A stretch of 64,000 bases of DNA, taken from the NCBI GenBank assembly GCA_001816655.1, contig MHCP01000015.1, positions 98,842 through 162,841 on the forward strand. Direction: 5' to 3'. Origin of the DNA: Candidatus Woykebacteria bacterium RBG_13_40_15 (GTDB lineage: Bacteria; Patescibacteria; Microgenomatia; Woykebacterales; RBG-16-39-9b). Below are positions 31,785 to 41,280 of the stretch, one piece after another. A program made the translations under genes and the position numbers. Numbering within the stretch: the stretch's first letter is position 1; each line of letters starts with the position of its first letter. Below the pieces are notes generated by a model that was given only the letters and a program-made list of their open reading frames with translations, ran no database searches and was not told the DNA's origin.

Positions 31785-34700
31785 ATGAACGAAATAAGAG
31801 ACTTTGAAGCGTTAAGAATGATATTGGCGTCATCGGAAGATATTCTTTCGTGGTCACACGGTGAGGTTACAAAACCGGAAACAATAAACTACCGAACTTT
31901 TAAACCCGAAAAAGATGGTTTGTTCGACGAAAAAATTTTTGGGCCAACAAAAGATTGGGAGTGTTATTGTGGGAAATACAAACGAATAAGATATCGGGGA
32001 GTTATTTGTGATAAATGTGGAGTCGAAGTGACTCAATCTAAAGTTAGGCGCGAAAGAATGGGCCATATAAAATTAGCCGCGCCAGTTGCTCACGTTTGGT
32101 TTTTCAAAGGAACCCCTTCAAAGCTCTCCCAACTTTTAGACATAACCCCCCGTTACTTAGAAGCCGTTGTTTATTTTGCAAACTATTTAGTGATTGAGAC
32201 TGACGAGGAAAAGAGAAAACGTGTTTTGGATGAAATAGGAAAATTCTTTAAAAACCAGGCCGAACTTATTCAAAAAGATTTTAGCGATCGTGCGAAAGAG
32301 ACCGATAAAGATCTAAAAGAGGAACTGAAAAAACTCAACGTTAAGAATAAAGAACAAAGGGAAATAATAGCCGAAGAACTCGAACTTAAAGCAAAAGCAA
32401 GACGCAATGCCCTGAGGGAAGAAGAAGCCGCGGAGTTAGCAAAGAATGAAGAGCTACGTAATTCAACGAGTGAAAAGGTAAAATTTATCAAGAAACTTTC
32501 AGTAATTTCTGAAGAAGAGTATCATAGGTTGAAAAATTACGGCGCAGAAGATTTTATGAAAGTTGGAATGGGGGCAGAAGCAATTTTGGAACTGCTAAAA
32601 TCACTAGACCTGGATAAGCTTTCCAATACCCTACGAGAAGAAGTTAAAAATTCCTCAGGGCAGAAGTTGTTGAAAGCCACAAAGAGATTGCGTGTGGTTG
32701 AGGGGTTTCGTCAAGCAGGAATAAAACCAGATTTCATGATCATGGCCGTTTTACCGGTTATTCCCCCAGATCTTCGTCCGATGGTTCAATTATCTGGTGG
32801 GCGGTTCGCAACTAGTGATTTAAATGATCTTTACAGAAGGGTTCTAAATCGGAACAATCGGCTGAAGCGGTTAACTGACCTAGGTGCACCAGAAATTATT
32901 TTGCGAAATGAGAAGAGAATGCTCCAAGAGGCTGTTGATGCACTAATCGACTCAGCACAGCGAACTACTCCCACAAGGGCTGGTGTTCAAGTACTCCGTT
33001 CATTATCCGATATGCTAAAAGGAAAACAAGGAAGATTTCGACAAAATCTTCTTGGAAAACGGGTTGATTATTCTGGAAGAAGTGTAATAGTTGTTGCCCC
33101 AGATATTAAATTAAATGAGTGCCGAGTTCCAAAGGAAATGGCCTTGGAGCTATTTAAGCCTTACGTCCTTCGAGAACTGATTTTCCAAGGTTATGCACCG
33201 AATGTAAAAAGCGCAAAACACGTTTTTGAAAGAAGAGGACCGGAGGTTTGGGATATTCTCGAGTCTATTACAAAAGAGCACCCAGTTTTGTTAAATAGAG
33301 CTCCTACTTTGCATAGACTTGGTATGCAATCCTTTTATCCGATTCTGACAGAAGGTAATGCCATTGGTATCCACCCCTCTGTATGTGCGGGTTACGGTGC
33401 CGATTTTGATGGCGATCAGATGGCAATTCATGTTCCACTAGCTTCTGCTGCGCAAGAAGAGGCGCTCAATTTAATGATGTCAACCAACAATCTTTTAAGG
33501 CCTGCTGACGGGGAACCAATAATGACTCCAAACCACGATGTATTTTTAGGTATTTACTATATTACCCTTTTGGACGATGGGGAAGCAAAACACGTTTTTG
33601 ATGAGGAAGAAGCAGTAAGGGCGTATTATTTGGGAAATATAGGTTTACGAGAAAAAATAAAAATTATTCGGGAAGGAAAGTCTATCGAAACTTCCGCTGG
33701 AAGGATTTTTTTCAACTTAGCACTACCCATCGAGATGAGATTTATAAACGATGTAATAAAAGGGCCAGATGTTAAAAAGCTACTGGTTGAGTGTCAAAGT
33801 CGTTTTGGGAAGAAGGCCACCGTAGATTTAATTGATGCTTTGAAAGACTTAGGTTTTCATTTTGCTACTACCTCTGGTATTTCAATAGCAATATCCGATG
33901 CTGAAATAATTTCAGAAAAGAAAAAACTTATCGATGAAGCAGACTCTAAGGTGGAAGAAATTGAGAAGAACTTTAACAGAGGATTAATCACGGAGGCTGA
34001 GAAGACGAGATTATCTCAAGAAGTTTGGGCTACTTTGACAACCAAGATAGATGAACTAACTTGGGAGTCAATGGATGAAGAGAATTCATTAAAAATGATT
34101 CAAGGCTCTGGGGCTCGTGGAAGTAGAGACCAAATAAAGCAACTTGCTGGGATGCGTGGTTTGGTCGCAGACCCAATGGGGAGAATTGTTGAACTTCCAA
34201 GTAAGAGTAACTTCCGTGAGGGTCTTGAGGTATTCGAATACTTTACATCGACCAGAGGTGCCAGAAAAGGGTTGGTAGATAAAGCATTGAAGACTGCCGA
34301 TGCAGGCTATCTTACAAGAAGACTGGTCGACGTCGCCCATGATGTAATAGTTCGTGAAGAGAATTGTGGCGCAAAAGACGGAATAACCTTAGAAAGAGTA
34401 GGTGAAAATAATTTTGCTCAAAGACTTTTAGGTCGAGTAGTCGCAGAAGATATTAAAGATAAGAACAAAGTAATTGTGAAAAGGAACGAGATAGTTACAG
34501 AGGCACATTTGGACTTAATCGAAAAAGCAAATGTACCACAGGCAGTTATTAGGTCCACTCTCACCTGTGAATCAAAATATGGTATTTGTCAATTATGCTA
34601 CGGCAGAGATTTGGCTACTAAGGAGCCAGTAAAAATCGGTACGCCTGTTGGTGTGATAGCCGCTCAATCTATTGGTGAGCCAGGAACACAGTTAACGATG

Positions 34701-35531
34701 CGTACATTCCATTTGGGGGGTATTGTTGGCTTGGATATTACTCAAGGATTGCCCCGGGTCGATGAAATTTTTGAAGCTAGGGTTCCAAAGACGAAAGCCC
34801 TGATGTCTGAAATTCCTGGAAAAATCGATATAATCGAAGGGGATGAAGAGAGAAAAATCCGCATTACTGCTAAAGACAAAAAAACAATCTTGGAAAAAGA
34901 ATATATAGTTCCAGCGACAAGTGAGATTTTAGTCGATACAGGAAATTACGTGGAAGCCGGCACCGGTCTTACAAGCGGGCATTTGGATCTGAAAACTTTA
35001 TTAGAGACTAAAGGACAGCGGGCTGTTCAACAATACATCATTTCAGAATTGCAAAAAGTATATGAATCGCAGGGAGCCCAGATTAATGACAAACATTTTG
35101 AAGTAATTGTAAGGAAAATGAGCGAAAAGGTTAGGGTTGAAACAGCTGGCGATACTAACCTCCTCCCAGGTGAAATGGTAGACAAAATGCGATTTAGTGA
35201 AGAGAACGCAAAGGTTTTAGCCGAAGGAGGAGAACCGGCAACTGCTTCAATTGTGATTTTGGGTATTACTAGAGCAGCTTTATACACGGAGTCAGTCCTG
35301 TCAGCAGCCTCATTTCAAGAGACAACTTCTGTCCTGACTGATGCCGCAACGTCAGGAAAAATCGATTATCTAAGAGGACTTAAAGAAAACGTTATTATTG
35401 GTCGCCTGATCCCTACCGGAGAACGTGCTAGACTTAATGGAAAGGCTAGCGAAAAAGAGAAGCGGGCCACTATAATAGCAGCAGAAGATATAAGTATTAA
35501 ACAGCCTCAAGTAAAAGAATCCACCTTCTAA
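31785..35531 (+). CDS. rpoC: RNA polymerase beta' subunit
   Basis: A 1248-residue beta' subunit. The N-terminal zinc site is CYCGKYKRIRYRGVICDKCG (about 60-80), the catalytic magnesium motif is YGADFDGDQMAIHVP near 535, and the second zinc site is around CESKYGICQLCYGRDLA. The bridge and trigger helices (IAAQSIGEPGTQLTMRTFH) are intact. A lysine/glutamate-rich coiled insertion at about 160-220 is not part of the core fold. No translational start spacing separates it from rpoB. Confidence 0.98.
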   Translation: MNEIRDFEALRMILASSEDILSWSHGEVTKPETINYRTFKPEKDGLFDEKIFGPTKDWECYCGKYKRIRYRGVICDKCGVEVTQSKVRRERMGHIKLAAPVAHVWFFKGTPSKLSQLLDITPRYLEAVVYFANYLVIETDEEKRKRVLDEIGKFFKNQAELIQKDFSDRAKETDKDLKEELKKLNVKNKEQREIIAEELELKAKARRNALREEEAAELAKNEELRNSTSEKVKFIKKLSVISEEEYHRLKNYGAEDFMKVGMGAEAILELLKSLDLDKLSNTLREEVKNSSGQKLLKATKRLRVVEGFRQAGIKPDFMIMAVLPVIPPDLRPMVQLSGGRFATSDLNDLYRRVLNRNNRLKRLTDLGAPEIILRNEKRMLQEAVDALIDSAQRTTPTRAGVQVLRSLSDMLKGKQGRFRQNLLGKRVDYSGRSVIVVAPDIKLNECRVPKEMALELFKPYVLRELIFQGYAPNVKSAKHVFERRGPEVWDILESITKEHPVLLNRAPTLHRLGMQSFYPILTEGNAIGIHPSVCAGYGADFDGDQMAIHVPLASAAQEEALNLMMSTNNLLRPADGEPIMTPNHDVFLGIYYITLLDDGEAKHVFDEEEAVRAYYLGNIGLREKIKIIREGKSIETSAGRIFFNLALPIEMRFINDVIKGPDVKKLLVECQSRFGKKATVDLIDALKDLGFHFATTSGISIAISDAEIISEKKKLIDEADSKVEEIEKNFNRGLITEAEKTRLSQEVWATLTTKIDELTWESMDEENSLKMIQGSGARGSRDQIKQLAGMRGLVADPMGRIVELPSKSNFREGLEVFEYFTSTRGARKGLVDKALKTADAGYLTRRLVDVAHDVIVREENCGAKDGITLERVGENNFAQRLLGRVVAEDIKDKNKVIVKRNEIVTEAHLDLIEKANVPQAVIRSTLTCESKYGICQLCYGRDLATKEPVKIGTPVGVIAAQSIGEPGTQLTMRTFHLGGIVGLDITQGLPRVDEIFEARVPKTKALMSEIPGKIDIIEGDEERKIRITAKDKKTILEKEYIVPATSEILVDTGNYVEAGTGLTSGHLDLKTLLETKGQRAVQQYIISELQKVYESQGAQINDKHFEVIVRKMSEKVRVETAGDTNLLPGEMVDKMRFSEENAKVLAEGGEPATASIVILGITRAALYTESVLSAASFQETTSVLTDAATSGKIDYLRGLKENVIIGRLIPTGERARLNGKASEKEKRATIIAAEDISIKQPQVKESTF

Positions 35532-35585
35532 CTTTAAAGAAAGATCCCATTGTAAAAGGCCGAAATTTATTAAATAATATATTTA

Positions 35586-36500
35586 ATGAGGACCTTTTTG
35601 GCCTTTTTAATGGCCTTTATATTTTTATTTACGTTTCCGTTGGCAGTTATTTCGTTTTCCTTAGAGCATATACTTACCCCTACATATCTCAAGTCCTCCT
35701 TGTATAAGAGCGGGGTTTACAAGGCAGCTACTTCTGCTTTGATTTCCGTAGTTGATGAAATTAAGAACGAAGAAAACCAAATATCGATCGAGGATCAGCA
35801 AGAGTTAAAAAATTTTATAAAAAATGAAGTTACGCCGACGTATGTTAGAAATAAAGTAGAACTGTTTCTAGATCAAACTTTTTTATATCTCGGCAGTAAA
35901 AGCGAAAACCCGCCAGGTGTAATGTTTTCGGACCTAAAACCTAAAGCTAAAGAAATATTTGGTGGCGAGCCGGTGCCAAAAGAAATAGATGATCTTCTGT
36001 CTAAACCATTAGCGTTGCCACAAAATGAAGCAAAAAAATTCAGAAATGTGTATCAAATTTTTCAAAAAGCAACGATTCCTTTCATTATCATCAACCTTTC
36101 CTTACTGCTTGTAATATTTCTTTTAGTAAAAGGTTTAAAGTCAAAGTTGCGTTGGGTCTCTGCAACTTTGCTAATTCCAACAATTTTTGGATTAGTTAGC
36201 GCCGCGGCAACGTATGGTTTTGGAGAAGTGATAACATCACTGGCAACAAGTAGACTTGCCGATTCAGAAATAACACAATTTACAGAGCCGATTAGAAATC
36301 TTATCAAGCCGATTACAGCCGATTTGGCTAGCACAATGCTTATTATTTACGGTAGTGTTTTTGTTATCTCAATTGCGCTTTTTATAATATCGCTTCTTAT
36401 TAGACCACCAAAAGAACAAAAGCAAGAGGTCGTTACGCAAAATAAAACTCCAGAAGTACCTATGTCAGAAATAACTTACCCAGGACAAACCCCAGTCTGA
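35586..36500 (+). CDS. Hypothetical multi-pass membrane protein, 304 aa
   Basis: An unrecognised 304-residue protein with a hydrophobic start (about 3-26), an external-looking helical region to about 155, then three membrane segments near 160-180, 190-212 and 255-280. Residues GSAS-type small-residue runs (GLVSAAATYGFGEV) sit in the third helix. The tail is short, polar and proline-containing. It is alone between rpoC and the rpsL promoter region. Function unknown. Confidence 0.72.
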   Translation: MRTFLAFLMAFIFLFTFPLAVISFSLEHILTPTYLKSSLYKSGVYKAATSALISVVDEIKNEENQISIEDQQELKNFIKNEVTPTYVRNKVELFLDQTFLYLGSKSENPPGVMFSDLKPKAKEIFGGEPVPKEIDDLLSKPLALPQNEAKKFRNVYQIFQKATIPFIIINLSLLLVIFLLVKGLKSKLRWVSATLLIPTIFGLVSAAATYGFGEVITSLATSRLADSEITQFTEPIRNLIKPITADLASTMLIIYGSVFVISIALFIISLLIRPPKEQKQEVVTQNKTPEVPMSEITYPGQTPV

Positions 36501-36523
36501 GATATCAATTTTTTATTTGGCTA

Positions 36524-36553
36524 TTGACAAACGTGTCTAATACGGTGTATAAA
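36524..36553 (+). promoter_or_regulatory. Promoter of the candidate small RNA
   Basis: TTGACA (36524-36529), 18 bases, TATAAA (36548-36553). It is separate from the rpsL promoter at 36660. Confidence 0.75.
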
Positions 36554-36559
36554 TGTTCG

Positions 36560-36643
36560 GTTATTTTTCACCTCCTTTTAGCCGGGTAAAAGTTGCTGAT
36601 TAGATCCATTGGGCCTAACAGCAACCCCCGGCTGTTTTATTCT
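36560..36643 (+). ncRNA. Candidate small RNA with anti-Shine-Dalgarno segment
   Basis: From a predicted start near 36560 the RNA would carry CACCTCCTTTT (36569-36579), the same as the 16S rRNA 3' tail core. A long hairpin follows: AGCCGGG (36580-36586) with CCCGGCT (36627-36633), GTTGCTG (36592-36598) with CAGCAAC (36619-36625), and TTAG with CTAA, then GTTTTATTCT. This looks like a complete transcript of about 85 bases with its own promoter and terminator. It could instead be a long leader of the rpsL operon. Confidence 0.6.
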
Positions 36644-36659
36644 CTGGTGCTAAAGTTAT

Positions 36660-36688
36660 TTGACAGCTGTTTGATCTAAGACTATAAT
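36660..36688 (+). promoter_or_regulatory. rpsL operon promoter
   Basis: TTGACA (36660-36665), 17 bases, TATAAT (36683-36688): a full consensus promoter 29 bases before rpsL. Confidence 0.9.
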
Positions 36689-36716
36689 CTAGCGAGTAAA
36701 TTAAGGGTTAAAAATT

Positions 36717-37130
36717 ATGCCAACAATTAATCAACTTGTTCGAAAAGGCAGAAAAAAAGTAACTACAAAAGTCAAAGCCACTGCTTTGCGTGGTTCTTTT
36801 AATTCTCCGAAAAGAAAATTAGTTCCAACAACTAATCCTCAGAAAAGAGGGGTGGCTATTGCTGTAAAAACAATGACGCCTAAGAAACCAAATTCTGCAT
36901 TGAGAAAAATAGCTAGAGTACGTCTTTCTAACCGAAAAGAAATAACTGCTTACATTCCCGGTATTGGCCATAGTTTACAAGAACACTCCATCGTACTGGT
37001 GAGAGGTGGGAGGGTTAAAGATTTACCAGGTGTGAAGTACCATGTTATAAGAGGGCATTACGATACATCTGGGGTGGAGAATCGAAAGCAAGGCCGTAGT
37101 TTATACGGCAGCAAGAAATCTAAAGAGTAA
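36717..37130 (+). CDS. rpsL: Ribosomal protein S12
   Basis: The 137-residue S12 of the decoding site. Signature TPKKPNSALRKIARVRLSN is present, including the lysine (PKKPNS) whose change gives streptomycin resistance elsewhere; the second such region reads PGVKYHVIRG. It is the first gene of the str cluster, downstream of a consensus promoter, with no strong ribosome site. Confidence 0.97.
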   Translation: MPTINQLVRKGRKKVTTKVKATALRGSFNSPKRKLVPTTNPQKRGVAIAVKTMTPKKPNSALRKIARVRLSNRKEITAYIPGIGHSLQEHSIVLVRGGRVKDLPGVKYHVIRGHYDTSGVENRKQGRSLYGSKKSKE

Positions 37131-37173
37131 TTATATCTCGCTAGAAAAACGCGAGATGTAATCTTACGATTAT
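37131..37173 (+). repeat. Hairpin repeat copy, rpsL-rpsG gap
   Basis: ATCTCGC (37135-37141) and GCGAGAT (37151-37157) form a stem with loop TAGAAAAAC, followed by the tail GTAATCTTACGATTAT, which runs into the rpsG start codon. It is homologous to copies at 1230, 54494 and 54573. Confidence 0.75.
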
Positions 37174-37645
37174 GAGAGGTAAAAGAGCTGAAAAAAGAAA
37201 ACTTGTGCCGGACCCAGTTTATAATAGCCGTTTAGTTGTAAGGCTTGTAAATCGTATTATGGAACAAGGTAAGAAAAAGGTTGCAGAAGGGGTTGTTTAC
37301 GATTCGTTTGAAAAAATAAAGCAGGGGGGAAAAGACCCACTTGAGGTATTTGAAACGGCAGTAAGAAATGTTAGCCCAAAAATGGAAGTAAAATCTCGCC
37401 GAATTGGTGGGGCTTCTTATCAAGTACCGATGGAAGTAAGAGGCGATCGAAAAGAATCATTAGCGCTTCGCTGGATTGTTTCTTTTGCAAAACAGCGGCC
37501 TAATTCAGAATATAAAACAATGATCGATAAATTGGCAGCGGAATTAACTGATGCGGCATCAGGAACAGGTGCGGCAATTAAAAAGAGAGACGACACACAT
37601 CGTATGGCTGAGGCGAATAAAGCCTTCTCGCATTTCCGTTGGTAG
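37172..37645 (+). CDS. rpsG: Ribosomal protein S7
   Basis: The 157-residue S7 nucleates assembly of the 16S rRNA 3' domain. Recognised by PDPVYNSRLVVRLVNRIMEQGKK and GGASYQVPMEVR. It ends AFSHFRW. The ATG overlaps the end of the hairpin repeat. A second copy of its last eight codons lies 36 bases after the stop (37682-37708). Confidence 0.97.
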   Translation: MRGKRAEKRKLVPDPVYNSRLVVRLVNRIMEQGKKKVAEGVVYDSFEKIKQGGKDPLEVFETAVRNVSPKMEVKSRRIGGASYQVPMEVRGDRKESLALRWIVSFAKQRPNSEYKTMIDKLAAELTDAASGTGAAIKKRDDTHRMAEANKAFSHFRW

Positions 37646-37661
37646 GGCGCTCGGCCTTGCC

Positions 37662-37678
37662 TTTTGGCTTCGCCAAAA
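37662..37678. repeat. Short palindrome between the two rpsG ends
   Basis: TTTTGGC (37662-37668), loop TTC, GCCAAAA (37672-37678): a perfect seven-pair stem in the 36 bases between the intact and the displaced rpsG 3' ends. It could also act as a weak terminator. Confidence 0.6.
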
Positions 37679-37681
37679 CGT

Positions 37682-37708
37682 AAAGCATTTGCACATTTTC
37701 GCTGGTAA
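37682..37708 (+). pseudogene. Displaced 3' end of rpsG
   Basis: AAA GCA TTT GCA CAT TTT CGC TGG TAA encodes KAFAHFRW-stop, the S7 C-terminus, nearly the same as the KAFSHFRW of the intact gene but with mostly different synonymous codons. It has no upstream coding frame of its own. Confidence 0.82.
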
Positions 37709-37755
37709 TTAAGCAAGCTCAAACAATTTAATGCCACTGCTTAAAACAGTTCTTA

Positions 37756-37784
37756 TTGACAGGCTGACTGCCTTCTGATATCAT
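37756..37784 (+). promoter_or_regulatory. fusA promoter
   Basis: TTGACA (37756-37761), 17 bases, TATCAT (37779-37784). A further TATAAT at 37831-37836, without a clear -35 box, lies nearer the start. Confidence 0.75.
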
Positions 37785-37853
37785 TTTCCATTTGAAGAAA
37801 CCAAGGATGTCTTTTCCCAACCAGAATTGATATAATTTAGGCTCAAGCTAAAA

Positions 37854-39962
37854 ATGGCAAAAGAAGTCGCGTTAGAAAACATTCGTAATATTGGTATTAT
37901 TGCTCATATTGACGCCGGGAAGACGACGGTTACTGAGCGTGTGCTTTTTTATACGGGAAAGACTTACAAAATTGGAGAGGTTCATGAAGGCACTGCCGTC
38001 ATGGATTGGATGGCCCAAGAACGCGAGCGAGGAATTACAATTACCTCCGCCGCAACTACCGCTTTTTGGGAAACAAAAGAGGGCCCCTTTAAAGACACAA
38101 AACACAGAGTCAACATCATCGATACTCCAGGCCATGTAGATTTTACAGCCGAAGTTGAAAGATCTCTTCGTGTTTTGGATGGTGGAGTAGTCGTTTTTGA
38201 TGGAAAAATGGGGGTAGAGCCTCAGAGTGAAACTGTGTGGCGCCAAGCTGATAAATACAATGTCCCGAGGATTTGTTTTATCAACAAATTGGATGCAACT
38301 GGGAGCGATTTTTACAAAAGCTATAAATCAATTAAAGAGAGACTTGGCTCAAATGCTCACCCAATTCAGCTGCCAATTGGTGAGGAAAGCAATTTCAAAG
38401 GCGTTGTTGATCTAATCAGTAGGAAAGCCGCCATTTATACTGATGAACTTGGTGCGCATCCCGCTGAAGCCGAAATTCCAGCCGAATTAAATGATAAAGT
38501 CGAAGAATACCGCGAGAAGCTGGTGGAGCAAATCGCAGAGCATTCCACTGACGATCTTCTAGAAAAATATCTTGGAGGACAAGAATTAACTGAGGAAGAA
38601 CTAAGAAGGGGGCTTCGAGTCGCTACTATTGCAGGAAAAATAACCCCAGTCATGGCTGGTAGTGCCCTTAAGAATAAAGCGATTCAACCTCTTTTAGATG
38701 CTGTTGTGGATTACCTACCATCTCCTCTAGATTTGCCGGCGGTTAGGGGAATTAATCCGAATACAAATGAAGAGGAAGAACGAAAAACTTCAGACAGTGA
38801 GCCTTTTTCAGCTCTCGCTTTTAAAGTAATGTCTGATCCTTTTGTTGGTCGACTAACATATTTCCGAGTTTATTCCGGAAAGCTTACAGCTGGTAGCTAT
38901 ATTTATAACTCAAGCAAACAGATTAAAGAGAGAGTCGGCCGAATATTATTAATGCACGCAAATGCTAGGCAAGAACTTACTGATATTTCAGCCGGTGAGA
39001 TAGGGGCTGCCGTTGGATTGAAAGATACGTTCACCGGGGATACTCTTTCCGATGAAAGTAAATCGATCGTTTTTGAGACTATCAAGTTTCCCGAACCGGT
39101 TATTTCCTTAGCAATTGAACCAAAGACAAAGGTGGACCAAGAAAAAATGAGCCTGGCTTTGGCAAAACTATCTGAAGAAGATCCCACTTTCCGAATGAAG
39201 ACAGATTTAGAAACGGGCCAAGCTATAATTTCTGGTATGGGAGAACTACATCTCGAAATTATAGTTGACCGAATGAAAAGAGAATTTAATGTCGAAGCTA
39301 ATGTTGGCCGCCCACAGGTTGCTTATAAAGAAACGATTAGAAAGACCGCTAATGGCGAAGGGAAGTATATCAGACAAACTGGGGGGAGAGGTCAATATGG
39401 ACACTGTCTGATTAGACTTGATCCCAAAGGCCGAGGCGAGGGGGGTGAATTTGTTTCCGAAATTGTCGGCGGTGCCATACCACGTGAATTTATTCCCGCA
39501 GTTGAAAAAGGGGTAAAAGAGGCATTCGACAACGGTATGTTAGCAGGCTATCCAGTAGTTGATGTAAAAGCCGCTGTTTACGATGGAAGTTACCATGAGG
39601 TTGACTCGTCTGAAGTTGCCTTTAAAATCGCTGCTTCTATGGCCGTAAAAGAGGCGGCTAAAAAAGGAAACCCGGTGTTACTTGAGCCTATTATGAAAAT
39701 AGAAGTTACTGCTCCTGAGGAATTTATGGGGGAAGTGATTGGAGATTTATCGTCAAAACGAGCAAGAATTGAATCTACTGAAAGTAAAGGAAATACTAGA
39801 ATAATAAAAGCCTTAGTACCTCTGGCCGAAATGTTTGGTTATGCCACTACCCTTCGAAGCCTTACTAGTGGTAGAGCAGGTTTTAACATGGAGCCCTCAC
39901 ATTACGAAGAAGTGCCAGCAAACATCGCGACGACAATAACTGAAAAAGCAGGAAAAAGTTAA
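37854..39962 (+). CDS. fusA: Elongation factor G
   Basis: The 702-residue translocation GTPase. The G domain carries AHIDAGKTT, RERGITI, DTPGHVDF and NKLD; domains II-V follow, with GRGQYGHC in domain IV and the C-terminal SLTSGRAGFNMEPSHYEEVP. Full length and intact. It has its own promoter although it belongs to the classical rpsL-rpsG-fusA-tuf order. Confidence 0.98.
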   Translation: MAKEVALENIRNIGIIAHIDAGKTTVTERVLFYTGKTYKIGEVHEGTAVMDWMAQERERGITITSAATTAFWETKEGPFKDTKHRVNIIDTPGHVDFTAEVERSLRVLDGGVVVFDGKMGVEPQSETVWRQADKYNVPRICFINKLDATGSDFYKSYKSIKERLGSNAHPIQLPIGEESNFKGVVDLISRKAAIYTDELGAHPAEAEIPAELNDKVEEYREKLVEQIAEHSTDDLLEKYLGGQELTEEELRRGLRVATIAGKITPVMAGSALKNKAIQPLLDAVVDYLPSPLDLPAVRGINPNTNEEEERKTSDSEPFSALAFKVMSDPFVGRLTYFRVYSGKLTAGSYIYNSSKQIKERVGRILLMHANARQELTDISAGEIGAAVGLKDTFTGDTLSDESKSIVFETIKFPEPVISLAIEPKTKVDQEKMSLALAKLSEEDPTFRMKTDLETGQAIISGMGELHLEIIVDRMKREFNVEANVGRPQVAYKETIRKTANGEGKYIRQTGGRGQYGHCLIRLDPKGRGEGGEFVSEIVGGAIPREFIPAVEKGVKEAFDNGMLAGYPVVDVKAAVYDGSYHEVDSSEVAFKIAASMAVKEAAKKGNPVLLEPIMKIEVTAPEEFMGEVIGDLSSKRARIESTESKGNTRIIKALVPLAEMFGYATTLRSLTSGRAGFNMEPSHYEEVPANIATTITEKAGKS

Positions 39963-39976
39963 ATACAAAAAAGGTG

Positions 39977-40005
39977 TTGACTTCTTGCTTATAAATCATT
40001 AAAAT
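39977..40005 (+). promoter_or_regulatory. tuf promoter
   Basis: TTGACT (39977-39982), 17 bases, TAAAAT (40000-40005). A strong AAGGAGG ribosome site precedes tuf. Confidence 0.85.
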
Positions 40006-40061
40006 CTCAAGGCTAGCGTTTATTAGAATTTGAGAAGCTTAAAAAATCAAGGAGGATTATT

Positions 40062-41252
40062 ATGGCTGAAGGAAAAAAATTTGAAAGAACAAAACCTCAT
40101 ATAAATGTGGGGACCATAGGACATGTTGACCATGGTAAAACTACCCTCACGTCCGCTATTACAAAATATTTATCAAAAAAAGGTGGGTCCGAATACGTCC
40201 CATTCGATTCAATTGATAAAGCCCCCGAAGAGAAACAGCGGGGAATTACAATTGCTTTAGCACACGTTGAATATGAAACTGACAAACGACACTATGCCCA
40301 TATTGATGCTCCAGGACACGCAGATTATATTAAAAACATGATTACTGGAGCGGCCCAAATGGATGGAGCTATTCTAGTAGTTTCCGCTGCTGATGGCCCT
40401 ATGCCCCAGACTAGAGAGCACATATTGCTGGCATACCAAGTTGGAGTCCCAGCAATTGTTGTTTATATGAATAAAGTTGATACCGTTGACGATAAAGATT
40501 TATTGGATTTGGTTGAAGAAGAGATACGGGAATTACTTACCAAGTACGAATATCCTGGTAAGGATGTCCCGATCATTCGTGGCAGTGCCTTGAAGGCTTT
40601 GGAGGGTGACGCTGAAGCTGAGAAGAGTATTGAAGAACTACTTAAGGCTGTTGATGATTATATCCCAACGCCGCCTCGTGAGTTGGATAAGCCATTTTTA
40701 ATGCCTGTCGAAGATGTGTTTTCAATCAAGGGTCGAGGCACAGTTGTTACTGGGAGAGTGGAGCGTGGCAAGATAAAGGTGAATGATGCAGTGGAAATAG
40801 TTGGTATTAGACCAAAGACGACTCAAACAGTCGTTACTGGAGTTGAGATGTTCCGAAAACAACTCGACGAAGGACAAGCAGGAGATAACATTGGGCTCCT
40901 TCTTAGAGGTATAGAAAAAGACGATGTCGAGAGAGGTCAAGTCGTTGCTATTCCAGGTAGTGTTAAGCCCCACACAGAATTCGAAGCTGAAGTTTATGTT
41001 TTGACAAAAGAAGAAGGCGGTCGACACACCCCTTTCTTCTCTGGGTACAAACCACAATTTTATTTTAGAACTACAGATGTGACCGGAGAGTCTACCTTAG
41101 CAGAGGGGACCGAGATGGTAATGCCTGGTGATAACGCTAAACTTAAAGTTAAATTAATTGGACCGGTTGCACTAGAAGAAGGCCTAAGATTTGCTATCAG
41201 AGAAGGGGGCAAAACAGTTGGTGCTGGTGTCGTAACAAAAATCATAGCTTAA
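40062..41252 (+). CDS. tuf: Elongation factor Tu
   Basis: The 396-residue GTPase that delivers aminoacyl-tRNA. GHVDHGKTT, RGITIALAHVEYET, DAPGHADYIKNM and NKVD are present, as are domains II and III with the usual GRGTVVTGRVERG. Start ATG 40062 follows a strong AAGGAGG site, unusual among the AT-rich genes here and consistent with high expression. rpsJ follows 28 bases downstream. Confidence 0.98.
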   Translation: MAEGKKFERTKPHINVGTIGHVDHGKTTLTSAITKYLSKKGGSEYVPFDSIDKAPEEKQRGITIALAHVEYETDKRHYAHIDAPGHADYIKNMITGAAQMDGAILVVSAADGPMPQTREHILLAYQVGVPAIVVYMNKVDTVDDKDLLDLVEEEIRELLTKYEYPGKDVPIIRGSALKALEGDAEAEKSIEELLKAVDDYIPTPPRELDKPFLMPVEDVFSIKGRGTVVTGRVERGKIKVNDAVEIVGIRPKTTQTVVTGVEMFRKQLDEGQAGDNIGLLLRGIEKDDVERGQVVAIPGSVKPHTEFEAEVYVLTKEEGGRHTPFFSGYKPQFYFRTTDVTGESTLAEGTEMVMPGDNAKLKVKLIGPVALEEGLRFAIREGGKTVGAGVVTKIIA

Positions 41253-41280
41253 TTAAGTTACAGGATAACAAATAATTAGT

